Positions 53,161 to 62,819 of a stretch of 64,000 bases of DNA are shown one piece after another; position 1 is the stretch's first letter, and each line of letters begins with the position of its first letter. The position numbers were made by a program, and so were the translations under genes. Under the pieces are notes generated by a model. That model saw only the letters and a list, made by a program, of their open reading frames with translations, was not told where the DNA came from and searched no databases. The stretch is from Janthinobacterium fluminis. Its GTDB lineage: Bacteria; Pseudomonadota; Gammaproteobacteria; Burkholderiales; Burkholderiaceae_D. Location: positions 1,271,787 to 1,335,786 of the forward strand of contig NZ_JAQQXR010000001.1 of NCBI RefSeq assembly GCF_028595325.1. Reading direction: 5' to 3'.

Positions 53161-54522
53161 ATGGTAGATGGGAACAACGAGTTAAAACGCGGCCTCAAAA
53201 GCCGCCACATCCAGCTCATTGCGCTGGGCGGCGCGATCGGAACAGGCTTGTTCCTCGGCATCGCGCAGACTATCCAGATGGCCGGCCCCTCGGTGCTGCT
53301 CGGCTACGGCGTGGCCGGCGTCATCGCCTTCCTGATCATGCGCCAACTGGGCGAAATGGTCGTCGACGAGCCCGTCGCCGGCTCGTTCAGCTATTTCGCC
53401 GACAAATACTGCGGCAACCTGGCCGGCTTCATGTCCGGCTGGAACTACTGGGTGTTGTACATCCTCGTCAGCATGGCGGAATTGTCGGCCGTCGGCATCT
53501 ACGTCCAGTACTGGTGGCCGGACGTGCCGACGTGGATGTCGGCGCTGGCCTTCTTTGTCATTATTAACTGCATCAGCCTGTCGAACGTCAAAGCCTTCGG
53601 CGAAATGGAGTTCTGGTTCGCCATCATCAAGGTGCTGGCCATCGTCGGCATGATCGGCTTCGGCGGCTACCTGCTGTTTTCCGGCGCGGCCGGGCCGGAA
53701 GCGAGCGTCAGCAACCTGTGGCGCCACGGCGGCTTCTTCCCCAACGGCGCCGGCGGCCTCGTCATGGCGATGGCCGTCATCATGTTCTCCTTCGGCGGGC
53801 TGGAACTGGTGGGCATCACGGCGGCCGAAGCGGACGATCCCTCGCACACGATCCCGCGCGCGACCAACCAGGCCATCTACCGCATCCTGATTTTCTACAT
53901 CGGCGCGCTGGGCATCCTGCTGTCGCTGTACCCATGGCAAAAAGTCGGCGCCGGCGGCAGCCCCTTCGTGCTGATCTTCCATGCGCTCAACAGCAATCTG
54001 GTCGCCAACGCGCTCAACATCGTCGTGCTGACGGCCGCCCTGTCCGTGTATAACAGCGGCGTCTACTGCAACACGCGCATGTTGTACGGCCTGGCCATGC
54101 AGGGCAACGCCCCGCGCGCCCTGCTGAAGGTGAACCGCCGCGGCGTGCCGCTGACGGCGCTGGGCGTCTCCGCGCTGGCCACGGGCGCTTGCGTCGCTGT
54201 TAACTATTTCATGCCAGGCAAGGCATTCGAGGTGCTGATGGGCCTGGTTGTGTCGGCCCTGATCATCAACTGGGCGATGATCAGCTGGATCCACCTGCGC
54301 TTCCGCGCGCACAAGCGCCAGGCCGGTGAAACGACGCTGTTCCGCAGCTTCGGCTATCCGTTCACCAACTATCTGTGCCTGGCCTTCCTGGCAGGCATCC
54401 TGGTGGTGATGTACCTGACGCCGGGCTTGCGCATGTCGGTGTACCTGATTCCGGCCTGGCTGGCCGCGCTGGGAATCGGCTACTTCTGCAAGCAAAAGAA
54501 CGCGGCGGCCGTTCCCGCCTGA
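53161..54522 (+). CDS. aroP: Aromatic amino acid permease
   Basis: 453 residues from ATG 53161, with GGAG close before. It is very like AroP/PheP of E. coli: LKRGLKSRHIQLIALGGAIGTGLFLG at the start, MRQLGEMVVDEPVAGSF, FSFGGLELVGITAAEA and VVLTAALSVYNSGVYCN. About 12 membrane segments are seen. It imports aromatic amino acids with protons, in agreement with the hpd-tyrB pathway in this genome. PheP is the alternative name. A hairpin at 54537 follows. Confidence 0.88.
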   Translation: MVDGNNELKRGLKSRHIQLIALGGAIGTGLFLGIAQTIQMAGPSVLLGYGVAGVIAFLIMRQLGEMVVDEPVAGSFSYFADKYCGNLAGFMSGWNYWVLYILVSMAELSAVGIYVQYWWPDVPTWMSALAFFVIINCISLSNVKAFGEMEFWFAIIKVLAIVGMIGFGGYLLFSGAAGPEASVSNLWRHGGFFPNGAGGLVMAMAVIMFSFGGLELVGITAAEADDPSHTIPRATNQAIYRILIFYIGALGILLSLYPWQKVGAGGSPFVLIFHALNSNLVANALNIVVLTAALSVYNSGVYCNTRMLYGLAMQGNAPRALLKVNRRGVPLTALGVSALATGACVAVNYFMPGKAFEVLMGLVVSALIINWAMISWIHLRFRAHKRQAGETTLFRSFGYPFTNYLCLAFLAGILVVMYLTPGLRMSVYLIPAWLAALGIGYFCKQKNAAAVPA

Positions 54523-54536
54523 CGCTCTGCCGCCAA

Positions 54537-54569
54537 GGCCCCGATGCGCGGACCGCCGCCATCGGGGCC
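54537..54569 (+). terminator. Hairpin after aroP
   Basis: GGCCCCGATG pairs with CATCGGGGCC (10 bases, 13-base loop), followed by a short T-containing stretch. It starts 14 bases after the aroP stop. The T-run is weak, so the termination strength is uncertain. Confidence 0.5.
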
Positions 54570-54592
54570 TGTTACATGGCGCCGGAAACAGC

Positions 54593-54620
54593 TTGCGTAG
54601 CCAACCGAAAGGGCTATAGT
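54593..54620 (+). promoter_or_regulatory. Predicted sigma70 promoter
   Basis: TTGCGT (54593-54598), 16-base spacer and TATAGT (54615-54620), 42 bases before the ATG of the small gene at 54662. Confidence 0.45.
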
Positions 54621-54661
54621 CAAAGTGTAGCGCCGGCTTTGCGCCGTCCGCGCACTTCGTC

Positions 54662-55141
54662 ATGATTACCGCCCTTGCTCCCCTCGCCTCCCCCATCGTG
54701 CCGGCCGCGCCGCCGGCTAAGGCGTATAGCGGCGCGACGAACCTGGTGCCGCTGGCGCTCGGCCTGTCCAGCGACGCCAGTGTGGTGGCCACCCTGGGCG
54801 CCGGCGTCACCGATCTGTCGCTGTACACCCCGCAAGGCTTGCTCGATACCCTGGAGCAGGCCGGCGCCGCGCCGCCGCCCTTTGCCATACCGGACGCCGG
54901 CAGCGACGTGGCCGCCATCGTGCAAAATGCGCTGAACCAGGCGGTGCTGGGGACGGCGCCGGACGGCAGCAGCGTCGCCGCCGGCATCTATACCAGCAGC
55001 GGCGTCGTGGCCAGCCTGGAATCGGACACCGTCGCGACGGACTGGGCCACCATTTTGAAAGACCATCCGGCCAGCGCCGGCATCGTCGTCGCCGCTTCGT
55101 TTGCCCAAGGCATACTCAGCACCTTGCAAACCACCGCCTAA
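54662..55141 (+). CDS. Ala/Ser-rich protein, function unknown
   Basis: 159 residues, rich in Ala, Ser and Leu, with no Cys and no recognised domain. Its first part (PLALGLSSDASVVATLGAGVTDLSLYTPQG) suggests repeats of hydrophobic and small residues. No clear ribosome site is seen before ATG 54662, though a promoter lies 42 bases upstream. It has no signal peptide or membrane helix. Similar short proteins may be substrates of secretion systems, but nothing in the sequence shows this. Confidence 0.5.
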   Translation: MITALAPLASPIVPAAPPAKAYSGATNLVPLALGLSSDASVVATLGAGVTDLSLYTPQGLLDTLEQAGAAPPPFAIPDAGSDVAAIVQNALNQAVLGTAPDGSSVAAGIYTSSGVVASLESDTVATDWATILKDHPASAGIVVAASFAQGILSTLQTTA

Positions 55142-55150
55142 GGCTTGCCC

Positions 55151-55579
55151 TCAGTCGTCCATCACGATGGCGCCGGTCTGCCCGCGCGTGGAGGCCACGC
55201 GCATATTACTAAAGCCGATGTCGAAAGACGCCATGGAGGCGCAGGCGAAACCCATCAGGCTCACCCCGGTCGTTTCTGCGTCCACCAGGATGCGGTTGAT
55301 CCTGGCCTCGAACGAACTCAAGCCCCAACGCTCGCGGTAGACGACACTCAAGACGCCGTCGCCCTGGCGCACATCGACCGTCAACAGGGAAAACACGCCG
55401 CGCAGATAGGTGCCGATCTTGCGCTCCAGCGCATCCGTGCACACGGCGCCGGCGACGTCAACGCGAAAAGCGAATGCGAGGGCGGCGTCCGGTTCGCGCG
55501 GCACGGCGGCGCGGCCATGCCCATAGCGGAGCATAGGCCGGTCCGGCGGTGCGCAAGCCGAGGCATTGTTACCAAACAT
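55151..55579 (-). CDS. Conserved-looking small protein, function unknown
   Basis: 142 residues, with an AAAGGAAA ribosome site before ATG 55579. The body is alternating beta and helix (AFAFRVDVAGAVCTDALERKIGTYLRGVFSLLTVDVRQGDG, GVSLMGFACASMASFDIGFSN). The end is VMDD. No domain recognised. Convergent with the gene at 54662 with 9 bases between. Confidence 0.6.
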   Translation of the reverse strand: MFGNNASACAPPDRPMLRYGHGRAAVPREPDAALAFAFRVDVAGAVCTDALERKIGTYLRGVFSLLTVDVRQGDGVLSVVYRERWGLSSFEARINRILVDAETTGVSLMGFACASMASFDIGFSNMRVASTRGQTGAIVMDD

Positions 55580-55770
55580 GAAATTTCCTTTCAGTTAATG
55601 TGCGGCCCCATAAAACGGCAGCAAAGCCAGCGCTTGAGGGACTGGCGGCGTGCCTTTTCATAAATGCTGAAAAAAAATAATTAATAACTTATTGCAATGA
55701 TGTCATTGCTGCGGATACACTGTACAGCAGCTTGCGGCCGCCAACCTTCCGATAACCTTCTGATTCATAC

Positions 55771-58700
55771 ATGCTTGATTCCAAAGCTTTTTTTGATTCG
55801 CCTTCCGGGGCACAGGCACTTCCCGGCGGCGACCTGACACGGGCGGCGGCGTTCCAGTTCGGCGAGTGGGAAGTAAGGCGCTCCAGCAATTCCCTGCACC
55901 AGGGCGAGCTGCGGCGCCAGATGGAGCCGCGCGCGATGGACGTGCTGCTGGCCCTGTGCAGCCGCGCCGGCGAAGTCATCAGCAGCGACGAGCTGCTGCT
56001 CGAATGCTGGGGCAACAAGGCGTCCGGCGACAATCCGGTCCACAAGACCATCGCCCAGCTGCGCCGCCTGCTGGGCGACAACTCGACGGCCCCCGTCTAC
56101 CTGGAAACGATACGCAAACGCGGCTACCGCACCATCGCCGCCGTCCGCCTGCCGCCCGACGCCGCCCTGCCCGTGGTGCCGGCGTGGTCGGGCGCCTCGC
56201 CGTTTTGCGGCTTGCGGCCGTTCGACCGGGCACACGCCGCCGTCTTCTTCGGCCGCGGCGACGCCACCCTGCAACTGGCGCGGGCCTGCGCCCGCCAGGT
56301 GGCGGGCGGACGCGCCCAGGTGCTGGTGCTCGGCCCCAGCGGCTCGGGCAAGACCTCGCTGGTGCGCGCCGGCCTGCTGCCGCAACTGGCGCAGGGCGGC
56401 CACGGCTTCACACTGGCGTCCGACACCCAGCTCGACCTGGCGGAAGCGGCGCCGGGCGACCTGTTCACCTGCGTGGCCAGCGCGCTGCTGGACTGGGAAG
56501 CCGGCCCGGCGCCGCTGTTCGCCGGCCACAGCGCCGCCACGCTGGGACAGGCGCTGCGCGCCGACCCGGCCGCCGTGCTGGCGGCCCTATGCGCGGCGCT
56601 GGACGCGGCGGCGCTGCCGGCGGACGCCCGGCTACTGCTGTTCCTCGACCGTTTCGAGGCCGTCTTCACCCTGCCCGACGTCAGCGAAGCCGAGCGCCTG
56701 GCCCTGATCGCCCTGATCGAACGGTGCGCCGCCTGCCCGCGCCTGTTCCTCGTGCTGGCCTGCCGCAACGACTTCTATCCGCGCATCGCCGACTACCCGG
56801 CCCTGCTTGAAGGCAAGGCCGACGGCGCCCACTTCGACCTGGCGCCGCCCACCCACGCGGAAATCGCCCACATGATACGGCTGCCGGCCCAGGCCGCCGG
56901 CCTGAGCTTCGGCGTCGACCCGCAATCGCCGGCCCGCCTGGACGACATGCTGGGCGCCAGCGTGACGGGCAACCCGGACGCGCTGCCCCTGCTGCAATAC
57001 ACGCTGCAAGAGTTGTATCGGCTGCGCAGCCCGGCCGGCGAACTGACGCTGGCCGCCTACGCCCAGCTGGGCGGCGTCGACGGCGCCATCGGCCGGCGCG
57101 CCGAAGAAGTCGTGGCCGGCTTCGACCAAGCCAGGCGCAACGCCCTGCCGCGCATCCTGTCGCTGGTGGTGACCGTCTCGCCCGGCAGCGACGCCGTCAC
57201 GGGCCGGCGCGCGCCGTGGTCGGCGCTGGCCAGCCAGGCCGAACGCGACGTCGTCGGCGCGCTGGTCGACGCCCGCCTCTTCGCCAGCCAGCTCGTCGGC
57301 GCCGAGGCCGGCTTCGGCGTGGCCCACGAAGCCCTGCTGCGGCGCTGGAGCCGCGCCACCGACTGGATCGCCACCCACCGCAGCAGCCTGCGCGTGGCCG
57401 CCCGCATCGCCGTGCTCAGCGCGCGCTGGGCGAGCGAAGGGCGGCCGCCCGACCTGCTGCTGCCGCCCGGCATGCAACTGGACGAAGCCCGCGCGCTGCA
57501 ACAGCGCGGCGCCGTACCGCTCAGCGCCGACGACCTGGCGCTGATCGCCGCCTCGGGCCGCAAGGCGCGCCGGCGCGAGCGCCTGCGCAACGGCGTCATC
57601 GCCGCCATCCTCACGCTGGCCCTGCTGGTGGCCGCGCTGGGCCTGTCGGCCACCCGGGCCAGGCAAACGGCCGAACAGCGCCGCGGCGACGCCGAAGGCT
57701 TGATCGACTTCATGCTGGGCGACTTCGCCGACAAACTACGGCCGCTGGGCAAGCTCGACCTGCTCGACGGCATCAGCGCCAAGGCGCTGGCCTACCTGAC
57801 CGAAGCGGGCGGCGCGCAACAGGGCGCCGCCGCGCAACTGCAGCGCGCCAAAGCCCTGCAAGTGATCGGCGAAGTGCGCGTGGCGCGCGGCGACGGCCCC
57901 GCGGCCGCCACCGCCTTCGACGCCGCCCGCACCGTTTTGCAACCGCTGCTGGCGGCCCAGCCGGCCAACACGGAACTGCTCAAGCTGCTCGGGGCGAACG
58001 CCTTCTGGCTGGGCCGGATCGGCCTGAACCGCAACGACTGGCCCGTCGCGCGCCAATACTTCACGCTATACCGCGACTACAGCGACCGCCTGCAACAAGC
58101 CGACCCGAACAACGTCGACGCCTGGGTCGAACAATCCTACGCCCACAACAACCTGGGCACGCTGGCGCTGCGGCAAGGCGACGCCCGCACGGCCGCCGCC
58201 GAATTCCTGCTCTCGGTGGAATTGAAAACCCGCGCCGTCGCGCGCAAGCCGGACGACCTGCTGCTGGCCAAGGAATTGGCCGACAGCCTGTCCTGGGTGG
58301 CCGACACCCAGCAAGACCTGGGCGAACTGGAATCAGCGGCCGCGCTCTACGAGCGCGAACTGGCGCTGGCCGAGCGCCTGCACGCGGCCGCGCCCGCCGA
58401 CGTAGTCTGGAGCAACAGCCTGGCGCGCGCCCTGCAACACCGCGCCCACCTGGCGCAGGCGCGCGGACGCCCGGCCCTGGACGACTACCGCCGCGCCGAC
58501 GCGCTGCTGACGGCGAACCTGGCGCGCGAACCGGCCAACCGCGTGTGGCAGCGCAACCTGCTGTTCGGCCGCATCGAGCAGCAGCGCCCGCCGGCGCAAC
58601 CGGCGGCGGCCTTGGCCGCGCTGGCCGCGAACGCGCCGGCGCTGGCGGCGCTGACGCGGCTGGACCCGCACAACGCCGACTGGGCGTGGCTGGAAGCGAG

Positions 58701-59097
58701 CGCCTGGGAGCGCCGCGCCGGCCTGCTGCTGCAGACGGGTCGCCTACGAGAAGCGGCCGAGGTCATCGCGCTGAGCCGGCACAGCCTGGAAAAACTGCAT
58801 GCCCGCAACGCCGCCGAAGGCCGCGTCCGCTATACGCTGGCGCACACCCTGTTGCACCAGGCACGGCTGCACCACATGCAAGGCGACGGCGCCGGGCGCG
58901 CGCTGGCCTGCACCCAGGCGCGCGACCTGCTTGCCGCGCAAGCCGTCGGCAGCAGCGACTTCCGCGTGCTCGACCCCTGGGTACGCGCCCACGCCTGCCT
59001 GAAACAAGCCCATACCGCGAGCACCGCGGCCGCCCTGCTCACGCAGATAGGCTACCGCGACGCTGCGTATCTGCAGTACCTGTCTCAACCCAACTGA
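55771..59097 (+). CDS. Winged-helix STAND NTPase with TPR-like C-terminus
   Basis: 1108 residues. An OmpR/CadC-type winged helix (27-125, LRRQMEPRAMDVLLALCSRAG, HKTIAQLRRLLGD) leads to an nSTAND NTPase domain with Walker A GPSGSGKTS (188-196) and Walker B LLLFLDRFE (288-296), plus a RNDFYPRI arginine region. After about 500 residues comes a membrane helix (about 607-628), then TPR-like helical repeats to the end. The DNA-binding part would be cytoplasmic and the repeats periplasmic, resembling a CadC-style membrane-bound switch. STAND proteins act in signalling and in defence or cell death; which applies here is unknown. The small gene at 59111 follows after 13 bases. Confidence 0.85.
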   Translation: MLDSKAFFDSPSGAQALPGGDLTRAAAFQFGEWEVRRSSNSLHQGELRRQMEPRAMDVLLALCSRAGEVISSDELLLECWGNKASGDNPVHKTIAQLRRLLGDNSTAPVYLETIRKRGYRTIAAVRLPPDAALPVVPAWSGASPFCGLRPFDRAHAAVFFGRGDATLQLARACARQVAGGRAQVLVLGPSGSGKTSLVRAGLLPQLAQGGHGFTLASDTQLDLAEAAPGDLFTCVASALLDWEAGPAPLFAGHSAATLGQALRADPAAVLAALCAALDAAALPADARLLLFLDRFEAVFTLPDVSEAERLALIALIERCAACPRLFLVLACRNDFYPRIADYPALLEGKADGAHFDLAPPTHAEIAHMIRLPAQAAGLSFGVDPQSPARLDDMLGASVTGNPDALPLLQYTLQELYRLRSPAGELTLAAYAQLGGVDGAIGRRAEEVVAGFDQARRNALPRILSLVVTVSPGSDAVTGRRAPWSALASQAERDVVGALVDARLFASQLVGAEAGFGVAHEALLRRWSRATDWIATHRSSLRVAARIAVLSARWASEGRPPDLLLPPGMQLDEARALQQRGAVPLSADDLALIAASGRKARRRERLRNGVIAAILTLALLVAALGLSATRARQTAEQRRGDAEGLIDFMLGDFADKLRPLGKLDLLDGISAKALAYLTEAGGAQQGAAAQLQRAKALQVIGEVRVARGDGPAAATAFDAARTVLQPLLAAQPANTELLKLLGANAFWLGRIGLNRNDWPVARQYFTLYRDYSDRLQQADPNNVDAWVEQSYAHNNLGTLALRQGDARTAAAEFLLSVELKTRAVARKPDDLLLAKELADSLSWVADTQQDLGELESAAALYERELALAERLHAAAPADVVWSNSLARALQHRAHLAQARGRPALDDYRRADALLTANLAREPANRVWQRNLLFGRIEQQRPPAQPAAALAALAANAPALAALTRLDPHNADWAWLEASAWERRAGLLLQTGRLREAAEVIALSRHSLEKLHARNAAEGRVRYTLAHTLLHQARLHHMQGDGAGRALACTQARDLLAAQAVGSSDFRVLDPWVRAHACLKQAHTASTAAALLTQIGYRDAAYLQYLSQPN

Positions 59098-59110
59098 AAG
59101 TGAAACCGCA

Positions 59111-59506
59111 ATGGAACACAACAAGGAATACAACAAGCACGGCGTTACCTTTTTCAACACCCGCGTAACCGTGGTGCCCACCCCCGATGGCAGCGGCAAC
59201 TCCGTCGACGGCCAGTATCAGGTCACCTACCTGCCCGGCGAATCCATCAAGGTGGCGACGTCGAGCGCCGTCATCAACTACCAATTGGTGCACCCGACGC
59301 CGGCGGACATCGTCTTCACCGGCATGCGCACCGACCAGAGCGATCTTGACCCGCAGTTCAGCATCCCGACCATCTCGCAAGATGGCCGCATGCTGACCTT
59401 TAGCGACAGCAATTCGCGCAAAGAGCTCATCAAAATCACACTGCTGTGGCGCGCCGGCGTCGCCATCGCCCACGATCCCCAAGTCGAAAACGACCCACGC
59501 GGCTGA
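59111..59506 (+). CDS. Small beta-rich protein (possibly DP-EP type)
   Basis: 131 residues, beginning MEHNKEYNKHGVTFFNTRVTV and ending AIAHDPQVENDPRG. The sequence is beta-rich with GQYQVTYLPGESIKVATSSAVINYQLVHP and a TFSDSN turn. It may belong to the DP-EP/DUF1888 family, named for such Asp-Pro ends, but I could not verify this. It follows the STAND gene by 13 bases, so it is a likely partner or product. A hairpin follows at 59527. Confidence 0.65.
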   Translation: MEHNKEYNKHGVTFFNTRVTVVPTPDGSGNSVDGQYQVTYLPGESIKVATSSAVINYQLVHPTPADIVFTGMRTDQSDLDPQFSIPTISQDGRMLTFSDSNSRKELIKITLLWRAGVAIAHDPQVENDPRG

Positions 59507-59526
59507 TTCGACTAAAGCGCGCTATC

Positions 59527-59561
59527 TCCGCGCTGGCACACAATAGGGGTGCCAGCGCGGA
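59527..59561 (+). terminator. Strong hairpin after the STAND operon
   Basis: TCCGCGCTGGCA pairs with TGCCAGCGCGGA (12 bases, 11-base loop). There is no T-run. It marks the boundary where the GC-rich operon ends and AT-richer, broken sequence begins. Confidence 0.6.
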
Positions 59562-60084
59562 AACGTAATTGGCATTTAAGAAGCTACATCGGGGAAGTTT
59601 TTATCTATCAACGTCATCGCAAACTCATTTGGATCAACACGTAGAACTCCACGCGTGGGGCATTTTGATAAAATCCAGCAAAGCGTTTATTATAAAAATC
59701 AACAAGGCAATCAAAAACACCCCCTTCACCACGACTGTGCATTTGGAAATCGCCCCAAAAAGTCTACTGAAAATTATAAATCCATCTCCCTGACGCACCC
59801 AGAAATTCATCGACCGCATTTTTATCGACAACAGCATTTTCTAATCTTTGAGAAATTGCCGTGTTCAGGCCAAGAACTTGGCGGCCTGCCACCACAAGCT
59901 TATTTAGCCATTTTCTCCAACCAAGTATCCAGCAATAACAATCTGACAATCGTCAGTGAATGACTCCGCTGTAACGCACGATGACGACCAAATACCATGT
60001 ATCGACATGGGTAAAATAACCGGAAAAAGGTCTGACTCCTCGTATTCCCGTCAAATCCCGTGACAGGACTTCCACGACCGCCAG
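59562..60084. other. AT-rich intergenic stretch without a confident gene
   Basis: Only short overlapping frames are seen. One on the reverse strand (59949-59764) gives GWRKWLNKLVVAGRQVLG and stops at an amber codon; reading on in that frame gives a further 50 residues to about 59615. Another (59837-59634) gives a hydrophobic stretch that may only reflect T-richness. The area may hold a decayed toxin or immunity gene of the array to the right, but I cannot name it. Confidence 0.4.
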
Positions 60085-60360
60085 CTACTCGACAAGCAAG
60101 ACTTCTTCGTCAAGATTCAAGCCAAGAAGAAAATCCATTTCTTCTTGGTCTTCACAATGGACTTTAACTCGAATACGTTGTCCTCCAATCACTTCAACTT
60201 CATCAATCGGAACGATCATATCAAGTCCAGCACTAAAAGGAAAACTCACATTCGATCCGACCTGCACACATCCAACAACTATCTGACATGTCAATACAAA
60301 CAATATTTTTCCGTTGGTATTTTCGATAAAAATATTTTCCACTTTAATTTTTGAGTGCAT
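60085..60360 (-). CDS. Small immunity-like protein
   Basis: 91 residues, low GC compared with the upstream chromosome. Sequence rich in Val/Ile/Glu and acidic at the C-terminus (EDQEEMDFLLGLNLDEEVLLVE). It directly follows a haemagglutinin C-terminal remnant on the same strand, the place of an immunity gene in contact-dependent inhibition loci. No family is recognised. ATG 60360 has a poor ribosome site. It may be an intact orphan immunity gene. Confidence 0.5.
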   Translation of the reverse strand: MHSKIKVENIFIENTNGKILFVLTCQIVVGCVQVGSNVSFPFSAGLDMIVPIDEVEVIGGQRIRVKVHCEDQEEMDFLLGLNLDEEVLLVE

Positions 60361-60445
60361 TATTAACTTTTTATAATTTCTATTTTATTCCAATAACCCT
60401 TTTAGAGCTTTGAACCTCGCGGTAGAACGACCAATCTTTTTTCAC

Positions 60446-61733
60446 CTAAAAAACAAAATCCAATTCTTTAGGGTCGTTCATCAAGTTACATGTAACGGGA
60501 GAAGTTGACGCACTTGCCCCAGCCATTTCCCCCCACCGCGCCGCGTTAGCGGCAACGGCCGTGGCCAGCTTGCTCACCACATTCACCCCGCGAACAAACG
60601 CTCCGCCGCCCCGAAGCAATCCTGACGCGACATTCAGATCTTTTTCAGTCTTGCGCGCAACGGCCTCATTGTAAGCCTTGGTACCATCATCCGGTATCGC
60701 ATTGGCGATCGGATCGCCATTCGTGCAACCTGCCGCCGGACAGGATGCGGCCAGCGGGTAATACGCGGTGCCATCGACTATCACCGTCACTCGCTGGGTG
60801 CCCGGCGGCACTGCTGGCAGCGGCGTCGTGGGCCGCGACCTGGAAGCCGCCGCCACCCGCCTTGATGCCGCTTTGCTCGGTCACGCTGGCGAAGTTGCCC
60901 TTGGCCTTGCTTTGCGAGACGCTGCCGCTGGCCGTGCTCACGCCGTAGCAGAACGGCGGAAGGCACAGGTTCACGCCGAAGCCGCCACCGCTTTGCTTGC
61001 TGTCGTAGCTGCTCGTGTCCTGCAGGCTGGCGATGCGCAGGTCGCCGCCCACGTCGGCCTTGACCGCGCCCGCCGCCAGCACGGCGCCGCGCAGCACGGT
61101 GTCGCCACCGCTGCCCAGGCGCGCCGTATTGCCCGCCCGTACATCCGTGTTGCTCGCATAGTCGTCCGCGCCGTTCGCGTTGCCGCGCGCATGGTTGATG
61201 CCCATGTTGAAGGTCATGCCGTTCTGCGCGCCGCCGGCCGCGAAGCCGACGCCGAAGCTGGCGCCGCTGCTGCTGTTTTTGCTCGTCTGCTTGCTGGTGT
61301 TGTGTTGTGTGCAGCCAGCTGGGCGATGTCGCCGTCGGCCCGCAGCTCGACGTCGTTGCCGGCGTTGATCTTGCTGCCGACTACGGTCAGGTCGCTGTCC
61401 TTGCCCGCGCCGCCGGCGACGATGCTGACGTCGCCGGCGGCCTTCACCGCGCTGCCGACCGCCTCGCTGCCGGTTTGCAGCGTGTTGCTCTGCGGTTTTC
61501 CTTGCGGTAGTTGGCCTCGTCATGGATGTAGTTTTGGCTGCTGGAGGTGGCCAGCGTGCCCACATTCAGGTCGCGCCCGGCGACGACGTTCAGCGTCGCC
61601 GCCATTCTCGTCCGCCATATACAGGCCCGCCACCTTGTCGACGCGGGTGCCGTCGAAACTGATGCCCCCTCCGCATTTCCCCACTTCGCCTCTATCAGGG
61701 TATCGATGACACGATGAATAGATCAACGCTTCC
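60446..61733 (-). pseudogene. Haemagglutinin (CdiA/FhaB-type) remnant, frameshifted
   Basis: The reverse strand has filamentous-haemagglutinin repeat motifs in different frames. From the right: ISFDGTRVDKVAGLYMADEN; then TLNVVAGRDLNVGTLATSSS; then NTLQTGSEAVGSAVKAAGDV and VVGSKINAGNDVELRADGDI; then NTDVRAGNTARLGSGGDTVL and ADVGGDLRIASLQDTSSYDS; then a C-terminal piece with GTAYYPLAASCPAAGCTNGDP that ends at 60446. At least four frame changes are needed (near 61610, 61500, 61310 and 60835). It is a decayed large adhesin/toxin carrier of the two-partner secretion type. The N-terminal secretion domain is not in this window. Confidence 0.75.
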
Positions 61734-62147
61734 TTAGCTCAACAAATCAGTGGATACAGTCCCGGCATGAGAAAATTCATTAAAAACGGAACAGACAAAA
61801 TCGATATCTTGCACTAGCACTTTGGCAGGATATTTCTCCCCTAAAATACTAACTAAATCATTCGTAGCATGTGCATTCATTGGTGTTCTCACGCTGTGAT
61901 CACCATCCTCATCCAACTCGTTTAGCATCAGCATAAAATATCCTGCGTCCAAATACATTCTTAATTCATAAGGCCCACTTTCTGGCGGTGGATTACTTCG
62001 CATTACAACAACTCCCTTACCTACACCAATCACATTCCTGATGACATTTTCAGCAATAGAATCGATTGGATTTAACACGGCAGGAAGCTGATGTCGAACA
62101 CCACCAACATCAATTACATACCCGCCAAGAACAATCTCTTTACTCAT
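61734..62147 (-). CDS. Orphan immunity-like protein
   Basis: 137 residues (MSKEIVLGGYVIDVGGVRHQ). It has an AAGGAA ribosome site, an intact frame and an acidic, Asn/Asp-rich mid-part. It is flanked on both sides by haemagglutinin remnants on the same strand, which is the typical setting of displaced CdiI-type immunity genes. No family recognised. Lower GC than the core genome. Confidence 0.6.
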   Translation of the reverse strand: MSKEIVLGGYVIDVGGVRHQLPAVLNPIDSIAENVIRNVIGVGKGVVVMRSNPPPESGPYELRMYLDAGYFMLMLNELDEDGDHSVRTPMNAHATNDLVSILGEKYPAKVLVQDIDFVCSVFNEFSHAGTVSTDLLS

Positions 62148-62165
62148 TGTTTTCCTTAATTGATT

Positions 62166-62582
62166 TCATTCCTTGCGCTTCACCGCGCTGCGGCTGTAGC
62201 CGATGCCGGTATAGAAATTCCCCGAGAAGCCGCTCTTTTTCACATCGATGAAATGGCTCTCGCTGTGCGTGTTGGTGGCCGAGGCGATCGTCAAATCGCG
62301 GCCGGCGGCCAGGCTGGCGGTGTCGTCGGCGCGCACGGCCGAACCGTTCAACGCCAGATCGTTACCGGCCAGCATGGCCACCGTCTTGCCGCCCAGGCTG
62401 CTGCCCAGGGCCTCGACGCTGTCCAGCGTGTCGCGCTTTGTCGTCGTCTTGCTGGACCACATGCCCTCTTCCTTCTTCCGGCTCGCCGCGTCGAAGTGGT
62501 GGGTCGCCACGCCCGCCGTGATGTTGATGTATCCGACTGGCGGCTTCCGCGCCCGCAAAATCGATGGCAAACCTGGCGTCAA
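62166..62582 (-). pseudogene. Haemagglutinin (CdiA/FhaB-type) fragment
   Basis: About 138 residues on the reverse strand. It has repeat motifs GYINITAGVATHHFDAASRK, DTLDSVEALGSSLGGKTVAM and ADDTASLAAGRDLTIASATN, then HSESHFIDVKKSGFSG. It ends abruptly in GYSRSAVKRKE and is followed by an intact immunity-like gene, so a toxin region was probably lost by deletion. The ATG at 62582 lies within the fragment and is not a true start. Confidence 0.7.
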
Positions 62583-62819
62583 GATAATCTGGCATGGCTT
62601 GGACCAAGTGATGACCGCAATTCAAACATCGCAGACGCTACGCAAGGAAGGTGCCTGAATTGTATATAACAAGATGGCTTTGCCTCCGTCTCGCCCCCTC
62701 AATTCCCTTCAATATCTCGCAATTTGTAAATCTCACTCAGAATTAGAGTGCCTTCATCATGTCATGTTCGGCCCGATTTTTCCGCAGCATCCTATTTTTC
62801 CCAATAGCAATTTTAGAAA

